NCBI GenBank assembly: GCA_031376455.1
Contig: JANMDU010000086.1
Span: 1 to 64,000, forward strand
Source: JANMDU01 sp031376455
GTDB lineage: Bacteria; Pseudomonadota; Gammaproteobacteria; Burkholderiales; Burkholderiaceae_C
Direction of reading: 5' to 3'
Length of the DNA stretch: 64,000 bases
In this document: positions 1 to 7,768 of the stretch, piece by piece
Numbering within the stretch: the first letter of the stretch is position 1
How the letters are laid out: each line of letters starts with the position of its first letter
The notes under the pieces: generated by a model
What the model saw: the letters and a program-made list of their open reading frames with translations, nothing else
Told to the model about the DNA's origin: nothing
The model's database searches: none
Translations under genes and position numbers: made by a program

Positions 1-971
1 AACAGGCCATCCCAATCGCTGCCCCAAAGCAGTTTGATCACATTCCAGCCTGCACCGCTGAAGAGGCGCTCTAGCTCATTGATCACGCTGCCATTGCCGC
101 GCACCGGGCCATCTAAGCGCTGCAAATTGCAGTTGACCACCCAGACAAGGTTGTCCAAGCCTTCGCGTGAGGCGAGCGTCAAAGCGCTCATCGATTCAGG
201 CTCATCCATCTCGCCATCACCGAAAACGCCCCAAACCTTGCGAGCCGAGCAATCGAGCAAATTGCGATGCGTGAGATAGCGCATGAAGCGCGCGTGATAA
301 ATCGAGCTGATCGGGCCGATGCCCATCGAGCCGGTGGGGAACTGCCAAAAATCGGGCATCAAATACGGATGCGGATAGCTGCATAAGCCGCGTGCGCCAT
401 GCGATGGGGCTTCGAGCTCGCGGCGGAAAAAGGTGAGGTCTTGCTCGGTCAGGCGGCCTTCGAGAAACGCTCGTGCATACACGCCGGGGGCGCTGTGCGG
501 CTGGAAGAAGACCAGATCGCCCGTGTGTTGTTGAGTTCGTCCGTGGAAAAAATGATTGAAGCCGACTTCAAACAAATCTGCAGCGCTCGCGTAGCTGGCG
601 ATATGCCCGCCCAGCTCGCCATAGGCAATGTTTGCTCGCGCCACCATCGCCAGCGCATTCCAGCGCATGAGCGATGCGATGCGCTCCTCCATCGCCAGAT
701 CGCCGGGGAAAGCGTCCTGAGCATCGACGCGCACGCTGTTGACGTAAGGCGTGTTCAGCGCTGGCTGCCATTGCACACCTTGGGCGCGCGCTTGCGTGAG
801 CATTTGGCTCAGCAAAAACTGAGCTCGCTCTGGGCCGGCAGACACGATGAGCGCAGACAAAGCATCACGCCACTCGGCAGTCTCTTGTGGATCAGCGTCG
901 CTAGCTTTGGAACTGCCTTGGCTGGTAAGCGCTACGGGCAACAAATGATGGGGAGCGATGGGTGCATTCAT
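1..971 (-). CDS. aceE: Pyruvate dehydrogenase E1 component (homodimeric type), N-terminal part
   Basis: Decarboxylates pyruvate with thiamine diphosphate and passes the acetyl group to the E2 lipoyl domain of the pyruvate dehydrogenase complex in the cytosol. The reverse strand is open from the ATG at 971 (MNAPIAPHH) to the window edge, giving about 323 residues of a family of roughly 890. Typical E1 stretches are visible: GGHIASYASAADLFEVGFNHFF, split here only as GGHIASY near residue 125 and EVGFNHFF shortly after, then FPTGSMGIGPI, and the thiamine-diphosphate motif GDGEMDEPES near residue 251. It is transcribed away from the Lrp-type gene at 1057, with an 85-bp shared upstream region. The C-terminal transketolase domains lie outside the window. 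Confidence 0.95.
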   Translation of the reverse strand, partial: MNAPIAPHHLLPVALTSQGSSKASDADPQETAEWRDALSALIVSAGPERAQFLLSQMLTQARAQGVQWQPALNTPYVNSVRVDAQDAFPGDLAMEERIASLMRWNALAMVARANIAYGELGGHIASYASAADLFEVGFNHFFHGRTQQHTGDLVFFQPHSAPGVYARAFLEGRLTEQDLTFFRRELEAPSHGARGLCSYPHPYLMPDFWQFPTGSMGIGPISSIYHARFMRYLTHRNLLDCSARKVWGVFGDGEMDEPESMSALTLASREGLDNLVWVVNCNLQRLDGPVRGNGSVINELERLFSGAGWNVIKLLWGSDWDGL

Positions 972-1036
972 AACGCAAATTGTGCAGAGTTGCATGAAAA
1001 ATGTGCTGCTGAAATGCGTGGATTCGATTTTTATAT

Positions 1037-1051
1037 CAGCATAAAATGCTG
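1037..1051. promoter_or_regulatory. Perfect inverted repeat just before the Lrp-type start codon
   Basis: CAGCAT-AAA-ATGCTG lies 6 to 20 bp upstream of the ATG at 1057, in an AT-rich stretch between aceE and the regulator. Lrp/AsnC proteins often bind such palindromes to control themselves and a divergent gene, so an operator is plausible. No clear Shine-Dalgarno sequence precedes the ATG, so the mRNA may have a very short leader. The function is inferred. Confidence 0.4.
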
Positions 1052-1056
1052 CGATT

Positions 1057-1533
1057 ATGAATTTAGACAGCATTGACTACAAAATTCTGCGTGAATTGCA
1101 GAGCGAAGGTGATCTCTCCAACGTCGAGCTGGCGCGCCGCGTTCATCTCTCGGCATCGCCTTGTCTGGCGCGGGTCAAGGCGCTGGAAGCGGAAGGCGTG
1201 ATTGACCGTTATGTGGCGCTGGCCAATCCTTTGAAGCTGGGCTTGGGGCTGTCGGTCTTCATCAACATCAGTCTCAAAGAGCAAAGCAAAAGCGCCCTCG
1301 CTGAATTTGAGCGTCGCATCGCCGAGCATGAAGAAGTCATGGAATGCTATTTGATGACTGGCGACAGCGATTACTTGATCCGTGTCGCCATTGCTGATTT
1401 GCCAGCGCTAGAGAAATTCATCCTAGAGCAGCTCACGCCGATTCCGGGGATTGAAAAGATTCGCTCCAGCTTTGCACTGAAGCGTGTGAGATACAAAACG
1501 GCTTTGCCTTTGCCGACGCTGCATACTCTGTGA
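1057..1533 (+). CDS. Lrp/AsnC family transcriptional regulator
   Basis: A 158-residue DNA-binding regulator of the usual Lrp/AsnC length. Residues 1-60 form the winged helix-turn-helix (LDSIDYKILRELQSEG, then SNVELARRVHLSASPCLARV), and residues 70-150 the RAM effector-binding domain with the GDSDYLIRV motif. It is divergent from aceE and its stop touches the dsbD start region. The position beside aceE suggests control of amino-acid or pyruvate metabolism, but the effector cannot be told from sequence. Confidence 0.93.
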   Translation: MNLDSIDYKILRELQSEGDLSNVELARRVHLSASPCLARVKALEAEGVIDRYVALANPLKLGLGLSVFINISLKEQSKSALAEFERRIAEHEEVMECYLMTGDSDYLIRVAIADLPALEKFILEQLTPIPGIEKIRSSFALKRVRYKTALPLPTLHTL

Positions 1534-1565
1534 ACTTAACCCCTTTAACTTTACTCAAGTTTGGT

Positions 1566-3785
1566 ATGCAGTCATTCCGTTCGTTTTTCCAACCCTTACA
1601 GAAACAGTCTATTGCTCTGTTTTTCATAGCGCTCTGCGCAGTATTCTTGCCGGCTACTGCCCAAATTGGCTTAAAAAATACGGGCTCAGTCGTGACCACA
1701 CCGCAGGTGCGTGCGGAGCTGTTGGCTTATGCGCCGGATGGTGTGGGCGTGGGAAAAAAGGTCTGGGTTGGTTTGCAGATTGCGCATCAGCCCGAGTGGC
1801 ACACGTATTGGAAGAATTCTGGCGATTCGGGGCAACCGACCGAGATGCAGTGGACTTTGCCCGTTGGCGTGCAGGCCATCGATACACGCTGGCCTGTGCC
1901 GAAGAAGATTTGGATTGGATCTTTGGCGAATTACGGCTATGAAAATACCGTGTTGCTGCCTGTGCCGCTTGAGATTTCTACGCTGTTCAAGCCTGATTTT
2001 TTAAAACCTGATTTGGAAGTGAAGCTCAAAGCGGTGTGGTTGGTATGCAAGCAGGAGTGCATTCCGGAGGAGGGCGAGTTTGCACTCAAGATTCCAGCAA
2101 CGAGCTCGACGGCGCTTCACAAGGCGGCATTCGATGCGGCCTTTGCGGCGCATCCGCAAGATGTGAAATCGCAAGCGACTGCGAAAATTGCGGGTAAGCA
2201 ACTTGAATTCAGTCTTCGTGATTTGCCTGCTGCTCTGCGTGGCAAAAGCTTGCAGCTGTTTCCCGAAACGGCGGAGGTGCTGGACAACGGCGCAAGGCTT
2301 GCAAGCGAAGCTGCGCAAGCGCCGAAGGCAGCAATTCAGTGGACGCAAGCCTGGGCAGCCGATGTGTGGACAGCATCATTTCCGCTTTCTGCGCAGCGCA
2401 GCGCCAGCCCGGATGTGATGCCGCTGGTGCTCACGGTTGATGGCAAGACGGCTTATCGCGTCAACGCAAAAGTCGAAGGTGCGTGGCCCGCGGTGGCTGC
2501 AGCGGCACAAGTGCCGCCAGAGCTGGCTGCAGCTTTGAAAGCCAATGCGGGCGCGTCTGCCAAGCCAATTCAAGCCGGGGGAGATGCTGTCACTTCGCTG
2601 CTTCCCGCGCTGCTGCTGGCCTTGCTTGGCGGCTTGATTTTGAATTTAATGCCTTGCGTGCTGCCAGTGCTCGCGATCAAGGTATTGGGCTTTGCCAACG
2701 CACCGTCCCAAAAGGCGAGAGTAGCTGGCGGTGTGGCTTATACCGTGGGCGTGGTGCTGAGCTTTTTAGCGCTCGGTGGCTTGATGCTTGCATTGCGCGC
2801 TGGCGGAGAAGCGCTGGGCTGGGGCTTCCAGTTGCAATCGCCGCTTGTGGTCGCATCGCTGGCTTTGCTCTTCACTTTGATTGCACTTAATTTACTCGGT
2901 GTGTTTGAACTCTCCAGCATCTTGCCTTCGAGCGTGGCGACTTTGCAGGCAAAGAATCCTTCAGTGGATGCGTTTTTATCAGGCGTGCTCGCTGTGGCCA
3001 TCGCCTCGCCATGTACCGCGCCTTTCATGGGCGCCTCGCTGGGCTTTGCGCTGGGGCTTCCAGCGTGGCAGGCGCTTGCCGTTTTTGCCGCGCTTGGCAT
3101 CGGCATGGCGCTGCCGTATCTCGCAGCAAGCCTCGTGCCTGCGTTGGCCAACACGCTGCCGCGCCCCGGCGCATGGATGGACACATTTAAAAAATTCATG
3201 GCTTTCCCGATGCTCGCTACTGTCGTGTGGTTGGTGTGGGTCTTGGGTCAGCAAACGAGCATTGACGGCGCAGCGGCGCTGCTCGTCGTGCTGCTGCTAG
3301 TGGCCATTGTGGTTTGGGCCTTGAGTTTGCAGGGCAGAGCGCGCTGGATCGTCACTACTATTTCGATAGCACTCTGCGCAGTATCTTTGCCGGCTATCGC
3401 CCCAAATGTCTTAAAAATTCAAGATGCAGCGCCTTTGCAGGCAAGCAGTGGCTGGCAGGCTTGGGAGCCGGGAAAAGTCGAGCAATTGCTGGTGAACAAT
3501 CAAAACGTGTTCGTTGATTTCACAGCGGCTTGGTGCGTTACCTGCCAGTTCAATAAAAAGACGACGCTCTCTGATGAGGCGGTGCTGCAAGACTTCAATG
3601 CAAAAAAAGTGCAACTCTTGCGCGCCGACTGGACGCGCCGCGATCCTGCGATTACTCAAGCCATCAATCAGCTCGGGCGCTCTGGCGTGCCGGTGTATGT
3701 GATTTACAAACCCGGCAGTGCCCCCGTGGTTTTGTCCGAAATCTTAAGCGTCGCGCAGCTTCGCGCGGAACTCGCCAAACTCTAA
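1566..3785 (+). CDS. dsbD: Protein-disulfide reductase DsbD family, with two repeat-derived segments
   Basis: Carries electrons from cytosolic thioredoxin across the inner membrane to periplasmic disulfide-handling proteins. The protein has about 739 residues from the ATG at 1566; a GTG at 1530 overlapping the regulator stop is an alternative start. Order: signal peptide, periplasmic N-domain of the ScsB/DsbD type, a polytopic CcdA-like membrane domain with the paired cysteines MPCVLP (about residue 364) and SPCTAPF (about 483), then a C-terminal thioredoxin domain with AAWCVTC (Cys657 and Cys660). Two copies of the dispersed repeat are built in. One forms the hydrophobic core of the signal peptide (FIALCAVFLPATA). 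The other joins the last membrane helix to the thioredoxin domain (SIALCAVSLPAIAP). Confidence 0.93.
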   Translation: MQSFRSFFQPLQKQSIALFFIALCAVFLPATAQIGLKNTGSVVTTPQVRAELLAYAPDGVGVGKKVWVGLQIAHQPEWHTYWKNSGDSGQPTEMQWTLPVGVQAIDTRWPVPKKIWIGSLANYGYENTVLLPVPLEISTLFKPDFLKPDLEVKLKAVWLVCKQECIPEEGEFALKIPATSSTALHKAAFDAAFAAHPQDVKSQATAKIAGKQLEFSLRDLPAALRGKSLQLFPETAEVLDNGARLASEAAQAPKAAIQWTQAWAADVWTASFPLSAQRSASPDVMPLVLTVDGKTAYRVNAKVEGAWPAVAAAAQVPPELAAALKANAGASAKPIQAGGDAVTSLLPALLLALLGGLILNLMPCVLPVLAIKVLGFANAPSQKARVAGGVAYTVGVVLSFLALGGLMLALRAGGEALGWGFQLQSPLVVASLALLFTLIALNLLGVFELSSILPSSVATLQAKNPSVDAFLSGVLAVAIASPCTAPFMGASLGFALGLPAWQALAVFAALGIGMALPYLAASLVPALANTLPRPGAWMDTFKKFMAFPMLATVVWLVWVLGQQTSIDGAAALLVVLLLVAIVVWALSLQGRARWIVTTISIALCAVSLPAIAPNVLKIQDAAPLQASSGWQAWEPGKVEQLLVNNQNVFVDFTAAWCVTCQFNKKTTLSDEAVLQDFNAKKVQLLRADWTRRDPAITQAINQLGRSGVPVYVIYKPGSAPVVLSEILSVAQLRAELAKL
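1611..1655 (-). repeat. Dispersed 45-bp repeat, copy 1 (inside dsbD signal peptide)
   Basis: Reads CATAGCGCTCTGCGCAGTAT followed by TCTTGCCGGCTA. The similarity continues to about 1678 with a run ending CTTAAAAA. It is in frame within dsbD and matches copy 2 in the same gene over about 65 bp. Confidence 0.85.
3354..3395 (-). repeat. Dispersed 45-bp repeat, copy 2 (inside dsbD linker)
   Basis: Reads GATAGCACTCTGCGCAGTAT followed by CTTTGCCGGCTA. The similarity continues to about 3418 with GCCCCAAATGTCTTAAAAA. It is in frame and encodes SIALCAVSLPAIAP between the membrane domain and the thioredoxin domain. Confidence 0.85.
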
Positions 3786-3816
3786 GCCGTCTATGTGAAA
3801 CATTCAGGAGATTCAT

Positions 3817-4449
3817 ATGCAACGCCGCCAATTCGCCACTTCCACACTCGCCTCAGCCGCCCTGCTGGCCACGACATCAGCTGCATGGGCGCAAGCTACT
3901 GCAACAGCCACGGTAGGCCAAGCCGCCCCCAATTTCAGCGCCAAAGATGTCACTGGCAAAACCGTTTCGCTGGCTGATTTCAAAGGCAAAACAGTCGTCC
4001 TTGAATGGGTCAACCCCGGCTGCCCGTATGTACGCAAACACTATGATGGCGGCAACATGCAGGGCACGCAGACTGAGGCGACCACTAAGAACACCGTGTG
4101 GCTCGCGATCAATTCCACAGGTACCGATCACCCGGATTATTTAAAGCCCGCTGATCTCGCCAAGTGGATGAAAGACAAAAAAGCCCCGGCCACACACACG
4201 CTGATGGATGAAGACGGAAAAATCGGCAAAGCCTATGGCGCGCGCACCACGCCGCACATGTATATCGTCGACGGCAAAGGCACGCTCGTGTATGCAGGCG
4301 GGATCGACAGCATCCCCACAGCCAGCGCCTCAGACATTCCCAAAGCCACAAATTACATCAAAGCCTCGCTGACTGAGATGGCCAATGGCAAAGCCTTGAG
4401 CAACAACGTCACGCGGGCTTATGGTTGCTCAGTGAAATACAGAAGCTGA
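3817..4449 (+). CDS. Secreted thioredoxin-fold (AhpC/TSA-type redoxin) protein
   Basis: A 210-residue protein with an N-terminal export signal (MQRRQFATSTLASAALLATT, cleaved after AWA or nearby); a twin-arginine pair is present but not a full Tat consensus. The rest is a redoxin domain: VGQAAPNFSAKDVTGKTVSL, VLEWVNPGCPYVRKHY and TTPHMYIVDGKG. The active-site region keeps one cysteine (GCPYVRKHY) rather than a CxxC pair. AGGAG precedes the ATG by 6 bases. It lies 31 bp after dsbD in the same direction, so it may be a periplasmic substrate or partner of DsbD (inference). Its stop converges on the next gene. Confidence 0.88.
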   Translation: MQRRQFATSTLASAALLATTSAAWAQATATATVGQAAPNFSAKDVTGKTVSLADFKGKTVVLEWVNPGCPYVRKHYDGGNMQGTQTEATTKNTVWLAINSTGTDHPDYLKPADLAKWMKDKKAPATHTLMDEDGKIGKAYGARTTPHMYIVDGKGTLVYAGGIDSIPTASASDIPKATNYIKASLTEMANGKALSNNVTRAYGCSVKYRS

Positions 4450-4467
4450 TCAACAACTTCAGCCCGG

Positions 4468-5271
4468 CTAGCCTCGGGTGAATCCTGTGGCCGAACGCCC
4501 TGAGCCTTTGACGACGAGGGGCGGCACCTCAATCATGCCCATCTCATCTAAAAATTCGCTGGAACGCGCCTCTTCTGTAGGCCAAGCTTGATCCCAGCGC
4601 TGTGATGACAATTTCGCTTTCGCCGATTGCGCAGGCGACAAAGCAGGCTCAAAAGCTGTCGCTGGCCGGCGAGGCTCTAAGCGCGTAGCCTGCCAAACTA
4701 ATTCTTCATCGCTTGCATGCTGCTGAGAATGTTCAGCAGCAGCATGCAGTTCAGGCAAAACCATTGCGCGCAGTGCATGGACATCGGGCAAATCATCGCT
4801 TGTCAACTGCCACACCGGAATCTGCGCCATCTCCAACGCCTTCATTTTGCGTTGCGTGCCCTCAGACATCGCTTTTGTCTTGCCGAGGTGCAATTGAATC
4901 ACACCCAACACATCGCCATGGTCTGAGCACACCAAGAAATCCACGCAACGCCTACCTACAGAGCCAAACCATTGGTTGTAAGAGCGGTTTTGCGGCACGC
5001 TTAAAAATCGCGCCAGCGCGACTTGCGGCATCAGCAAACATTCAGGCAAAGCTTTGCGCAAATGCTTCAGCGTGTGAAGCTCAGAGGGGGTCAGCGGCCG
5101 CATCGTGCGCGGCTGCCAGTCTTCATTGCGAAAAGGCCGCTGCTTGCCTGAATGCACCACAGGCTGAGAGCGTTGCAGTACCAGCCAAACCAAGAGCGCC
5201 AGCACCGCCAAGATCAAGACCATCCATCCCGCAATCGCCGCAGACCAGCCCCAAGAAGAGATCATATTCAT
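4468..5271 (-). CDS. Membrane-anchored DUF2726 protein
   Basis: A 267-residue protein with one N-terminal transmembrane segment (residues about 9-33, AGWMVLILAVLALLVWLVL) and a cytosolic DUF2726 domain (residues about 60-185). Visible motifs are FLSVPQNRSYNQWFGSVGRR, VDFLVCSDHGDVLGVIQLH, and MKALEMAQIPVWQL. DUF2726 is related to restriction-endonuclease-like folds, and VDFLVCSDHGDVLGVIQL has the look of that core, but activity is unproven. The C-terminal 80 residues are polar and low in predicted structure. Confidence 0.8.
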   Translation of the reverse strand: MNMISSWGWSAAIAGWMVLILAVLALLVWLVLQRSQPVVHSGKQRPFRNEDWQPRTMRPLTPSELHTLKHLRKALPECLLMPQVALARFLSVPQNRSYNQWFGSVGRRCVDFLVCSDHGDVLGVIQLHLGKTKAMSEGTQRKMKALEMAQIPVWQLTSDDLPDVHALRAMVLPELHAAAEHSQQHASDEELVWQATRLEPRRPATAFEPALSPAQSAKAKLSSQRWDQAWPTEEARSSEFLDEMGMIEVPPLVVKGSGRSATGFTRG

Positions 5272-5424
5272 GGCACGTCACTCCCAACGCCTTGCTTACA
5301 ACATTTGTTGCATTATGTGGGCAGGCTTGCAAGTGCAGGCAAGCAGCTGTGTGAAGTGTGTCGGGGTGTTATCCCCCGTTACGAGCCCTTGTGTTCAGCG
5401 TGAACGCTCGAGCCAATACCGACG

Positions 5425-6087
5425 CTAGGCAAGCAAGCTTGGTAAATCCGCCATGCTGGTGAAAACATGGCTTGCGCCCACAGCGCGCATCGCCTCGGGC
5501 GTGGAATGGCTTGGTGAATCAGGGCAAAAAGCAAACACCGTACAGCCTGCGGCCACGCCTGATCGCGCGCCCGTGGGGCTGTCTTCAATCACGGCGCAGC
5601 GCTTGGGATCAGCGCCCAGCGCGGCAGCAGCGGCCAAATACACATCAGGCGCAGGCTTGCTTTTGGGCATCTCTACGCCGCTGAAAATGCGGCCATCGAA
5701 GAAATGAAGCAGGCCTGTTTTGGTGAGCTGCAAGACGACTTTTTGGCGATCCGCTCCGCTGGCACAAGCGATTTTTTTGCCGTAGTGCTGCGTGATGGCA
5801 TCGAGGCTGGCGTGAATGTTTTCAATGGCGTTGAGCGAATCATGGAGCGCTTGGTTGCGCCGAACGCGAAACGCTGCAATCCACGCATCATCAATCTGCT
5901 GCCCGGTATGCTTTTTGATCAACTCGCTTTGATCTTGCACCAGATGACCGATGAAATGTCCCATGCATTGGGCCTCCGACATCTTCCATCCCATGTTTCC
6001 CAGCATCTCACGCAGCACGCCATTGGTGATGCTCTCGCTGTCCACCAACACGCCATCACAGTCAAACAAAATAGCATCGTATTTCAT
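5425..6087 (-). CDS. HAD-superfamily phosphatase, beta-phosphoglucomutase-like
   Basis: A 220-residue cytosolic hydrolase. Motif I is DCDGVLVDSE (residues 9-18, with nucleophile Asp9), motif II is CASGA (about 110), and motifs III and IV are KSKPAPDVY and VIEDSPTGARSG (about 142-175). The insert after motif I places it in the subfamily that includes phosphoglycolate phosphatase and beta-phosphoglucomutase. The substrate is not predictable. The start overlaps the rhodanese stop by 4 bp, so the two are probably translated together. Confidence 0.9.
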   Translation of the reverse strand: MKYDAILFDCDGVLVDSESITNGVLREMLGNMGWKMSEAQCMGHFIGHLVQDQSELIKKHTGQQIDDAWIAAFRVRRNQALHDSLNAIENIHASLDAITQHYGKKIACASGADRQKVVLQLTKTGLLHFFDGRIFSGVEMPKSKPAPDVYLAAAAALGADPKRCAVIEDSPTGARSGVAAGCTVFAFCPDSPSHSTPEAMRAVGASHVFTSMADLPSLLA

Positions 6088-6515
6088 GCTTTGCCTGCCT
6101 TGCCTTCTCTACGCTGTTCCAAGCTTTCAAAAGCAAAGCCTGCTGCTTTCATGGCGGGCAGGCCGCCATCGATGTGTGCAATGTTTGTCATGCCCATATC
6201 TTGCAGTGTTTTAGCTGTGAGCGCGCTGCGCCAGCCGAGGCCGCAAAACAGCACAAATTCTTTGCTCTCATCCGTCCAGATTGGCTTGTGATAAGGCGAT
6301 GCAGGATCAACCCAAAACTCCAGCATCCCACGCGGCGCATGCAGGCTTCCCACAGGCGTGCCATCCGGCGTTTGCAGCTCGCGAATGTCGCGAATATCAA
6401 CGAGAAGCACCGACTTGTCGGTTGCCATTTTCGACTTGACCTCGGCCGCACTGTAGGTTTTGACTTCGCGCATGGCTTGATCGACCAATTGTTGGCTGGA
6501 TATTTTGAGCGTCAT
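6084..6515 (-). CDS. Rhodanese-like domain protein
   Basis: A 143-residue single-domain sulfurtransferase candidate. The domain has SVLLVDIRDIRELQTPDGTP, HAPRGMLEFW, and the catalytic loop VLFCGLGWRSALTA with Cys at about residue 95. An insertion with two extra residues around the loop is typical of this proteobacterial subfamily. It is the first gene of a two-gene unit with the HAD phosphatase. Confidence 0.9.
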   Translation of the reverse strand: MTLKISSQQLVDQAMREVKTYSAAEVKSKMATDKSVLLVDIRDIRELQTPDGTPVGSLHAPRGMLEFWVDPASPYHKPIWTDESKEFVLFCGLGWRSALTAKTLQDMGMTNIAHIDGGLPAMKAAGFAFESLEQRREGKAGKA

Positions 6516-6566
6516 TGTTTTTTGTTTCCTTAAATCGGTGGGTCGTTGAGATGAGGTGAGCGGCTA

Positions 6567-7697
6567 TCAAGCCAAGGCACGCCCGATCAAGATTTTTTGC
6601 ACATCACTCGTGCCTTCATAGATCTGGCAGACGCGTACATCGCGGTAAATCCGCTCCACCGGAAAATCGCTCACATAGCCATAGCCGCCATGCACTTGAA
6701 TCGCATCGGAGCAGACTTTTTCTGCCATCTCGCTCGCAAAGAGTTTGGCCATCGCCGCTTCTTTGAGGCAAGGCCGCCCGGCATCTTTGAGCGCTGCTGC
6801 GTGATGAATCAAGGCGCGCGCCGCTTCAATCTGTGTGGCCATATCGGCCAGCTTGAATTGCACCGCTTGATGCTGAAAAATCGGCTGACCAAAGCTGATC
6901 CGTTGTTTGCTGTAGATCAAAGCTGCTTCAAACGCAGCGCGCGCCATGCCAAGCGATTGCGCAGCAATGCCGATGCGCCCGCCTTCTAGGCCGCTGAGCG
7001 CGATTTTCAAACCCTGGCCTTCTTCGCCGAGTAAATTTGCAGCCGGCACGCGGCAATTTTCAAAGCGAATTTGCGCCGTATCGCTCGCATGCTGGCCGAG
7101 CTTGTCTTCAATCCGCGCGACTTCATAGCCCGGCGTTTTCGTCTCTACCAAGAAAGCGCTGATGCCTTTTTTGCCAGCGGCTTTATCTGTCACGGCCATC
7201 ACGATCGCCACATCGCCGTTTTTTCCGCTCGTGATGAATTGCTTTACGCCGTTGATCACGTAATGCTCGCCGTCTTTTGTTGCAGTCGTCTTCAAGCCAT
7301 CCGCTTGCGAGCCCACATGCGGCTCGGTCAAGCAAAACGCGCCGAGCATATCGCCGCGAGCCAGTGGCTTCAAATACTTTTGCTTCTGCGCTTCATTGCC
7401 CCAAGCCGTGAGGATGGAGCACACCGGGCAATTGTTGACACTCACCACCGTCGATGTCGCGCCATCACCTGCGGCAATTTCCTCCAAGATCAAAGCCAAG
7501 CTCAAATAATCCAAGCCTGCGCCGCCATAAGCCTCCGGCACGGCCACGCCATAGCAGCCCAGATCTGCTAAGCCGCGCAGCTGCTCTTTCGGAAAGTGAT
7601 GCGATTTGTCCCACTCTGCGGATTTCGGTGCTATCTCAGCTTGCACATAAGCGCGCACCGCGTCTTGCACGGCGATATGGTCTTCAGAAAGAATCAT
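6567..7697 (-). CDS. Acyl-CoA dehydrogenase
   Basis: A 376-residue FAD enzyme that introduces the alpha-beta double bond in acyl-CoA and passes electrons to ETF. Visible features are AFCLTEPHVGSQADGLKT and VINGVKQFITSG (middle beta domain and flavin contacts), GGRIGIAAQSLGMARAAFE, QFKLADMATQIEAAR, and the C-terminal IQVHGGYGYVSDFPVERIYRD with YEGTSDVQKILIGR. The catalytic Glu of short-chain enzymes is the E in QIYEGTSD. It resembles short/branched-chain (butyryl/isovaleryl) members. The thiolase upstream probably belongs to the same pathway, separated by a repeat copy. Confidence 0.93.
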   Translation of the reverse strand: MILSEDHIAVQDAVRAYVQAEIAPKSAEWDKSHHFPKEQLRGLADLGCYGVAVPEAYGGAGLDYLSLALILEEIAAGDGATSTVVSVNNCPVCSILTAWGNEAQKQKYLKPLARGDMLGAFCLTEPHVGSQADGLKTTATKDGEHYVINGVKQFITSGKNGDVAIVMAVTDKAAGKKGISAFLVETKTPGYEVARIEDKLGQHASDTAQIRFENCRVPAANLLGEEGQGLKIALSGLEGGRIGIAAQSLGMARAAFEAALIYSKQRISFGQPIFQHQAVQFKLADMATQIEAARALIHHAAALKDAGRPCLKEAAMAKLFASEMAEKVCSDAIQVHGGYGYVSDFPVERIYRDVRVCQIYEGTSDVQKILIGRALA

Positions 7698-7724
7698 GAC
7701 AGATCTTTAGATAAAAGTGTGAGT

Positions 7725-7768
7725 TAGCCGGCGTATATATTGCGCGAAGTGCTACTGAATTTATAGCA
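7725..7768 (+). repeat. Dispersed 45-bp repeat, copy 3 (thiolase 3' end)
   Basis: TAGCCGGCGTATATATTGCG followed by CGAAGTGCTACTGAATT and TATAGCA. It lies between the thiolase and the acyl-CoA dehydrogenase and contains the thiolase stop codon at 7761-7763. Confidence 0.85.
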
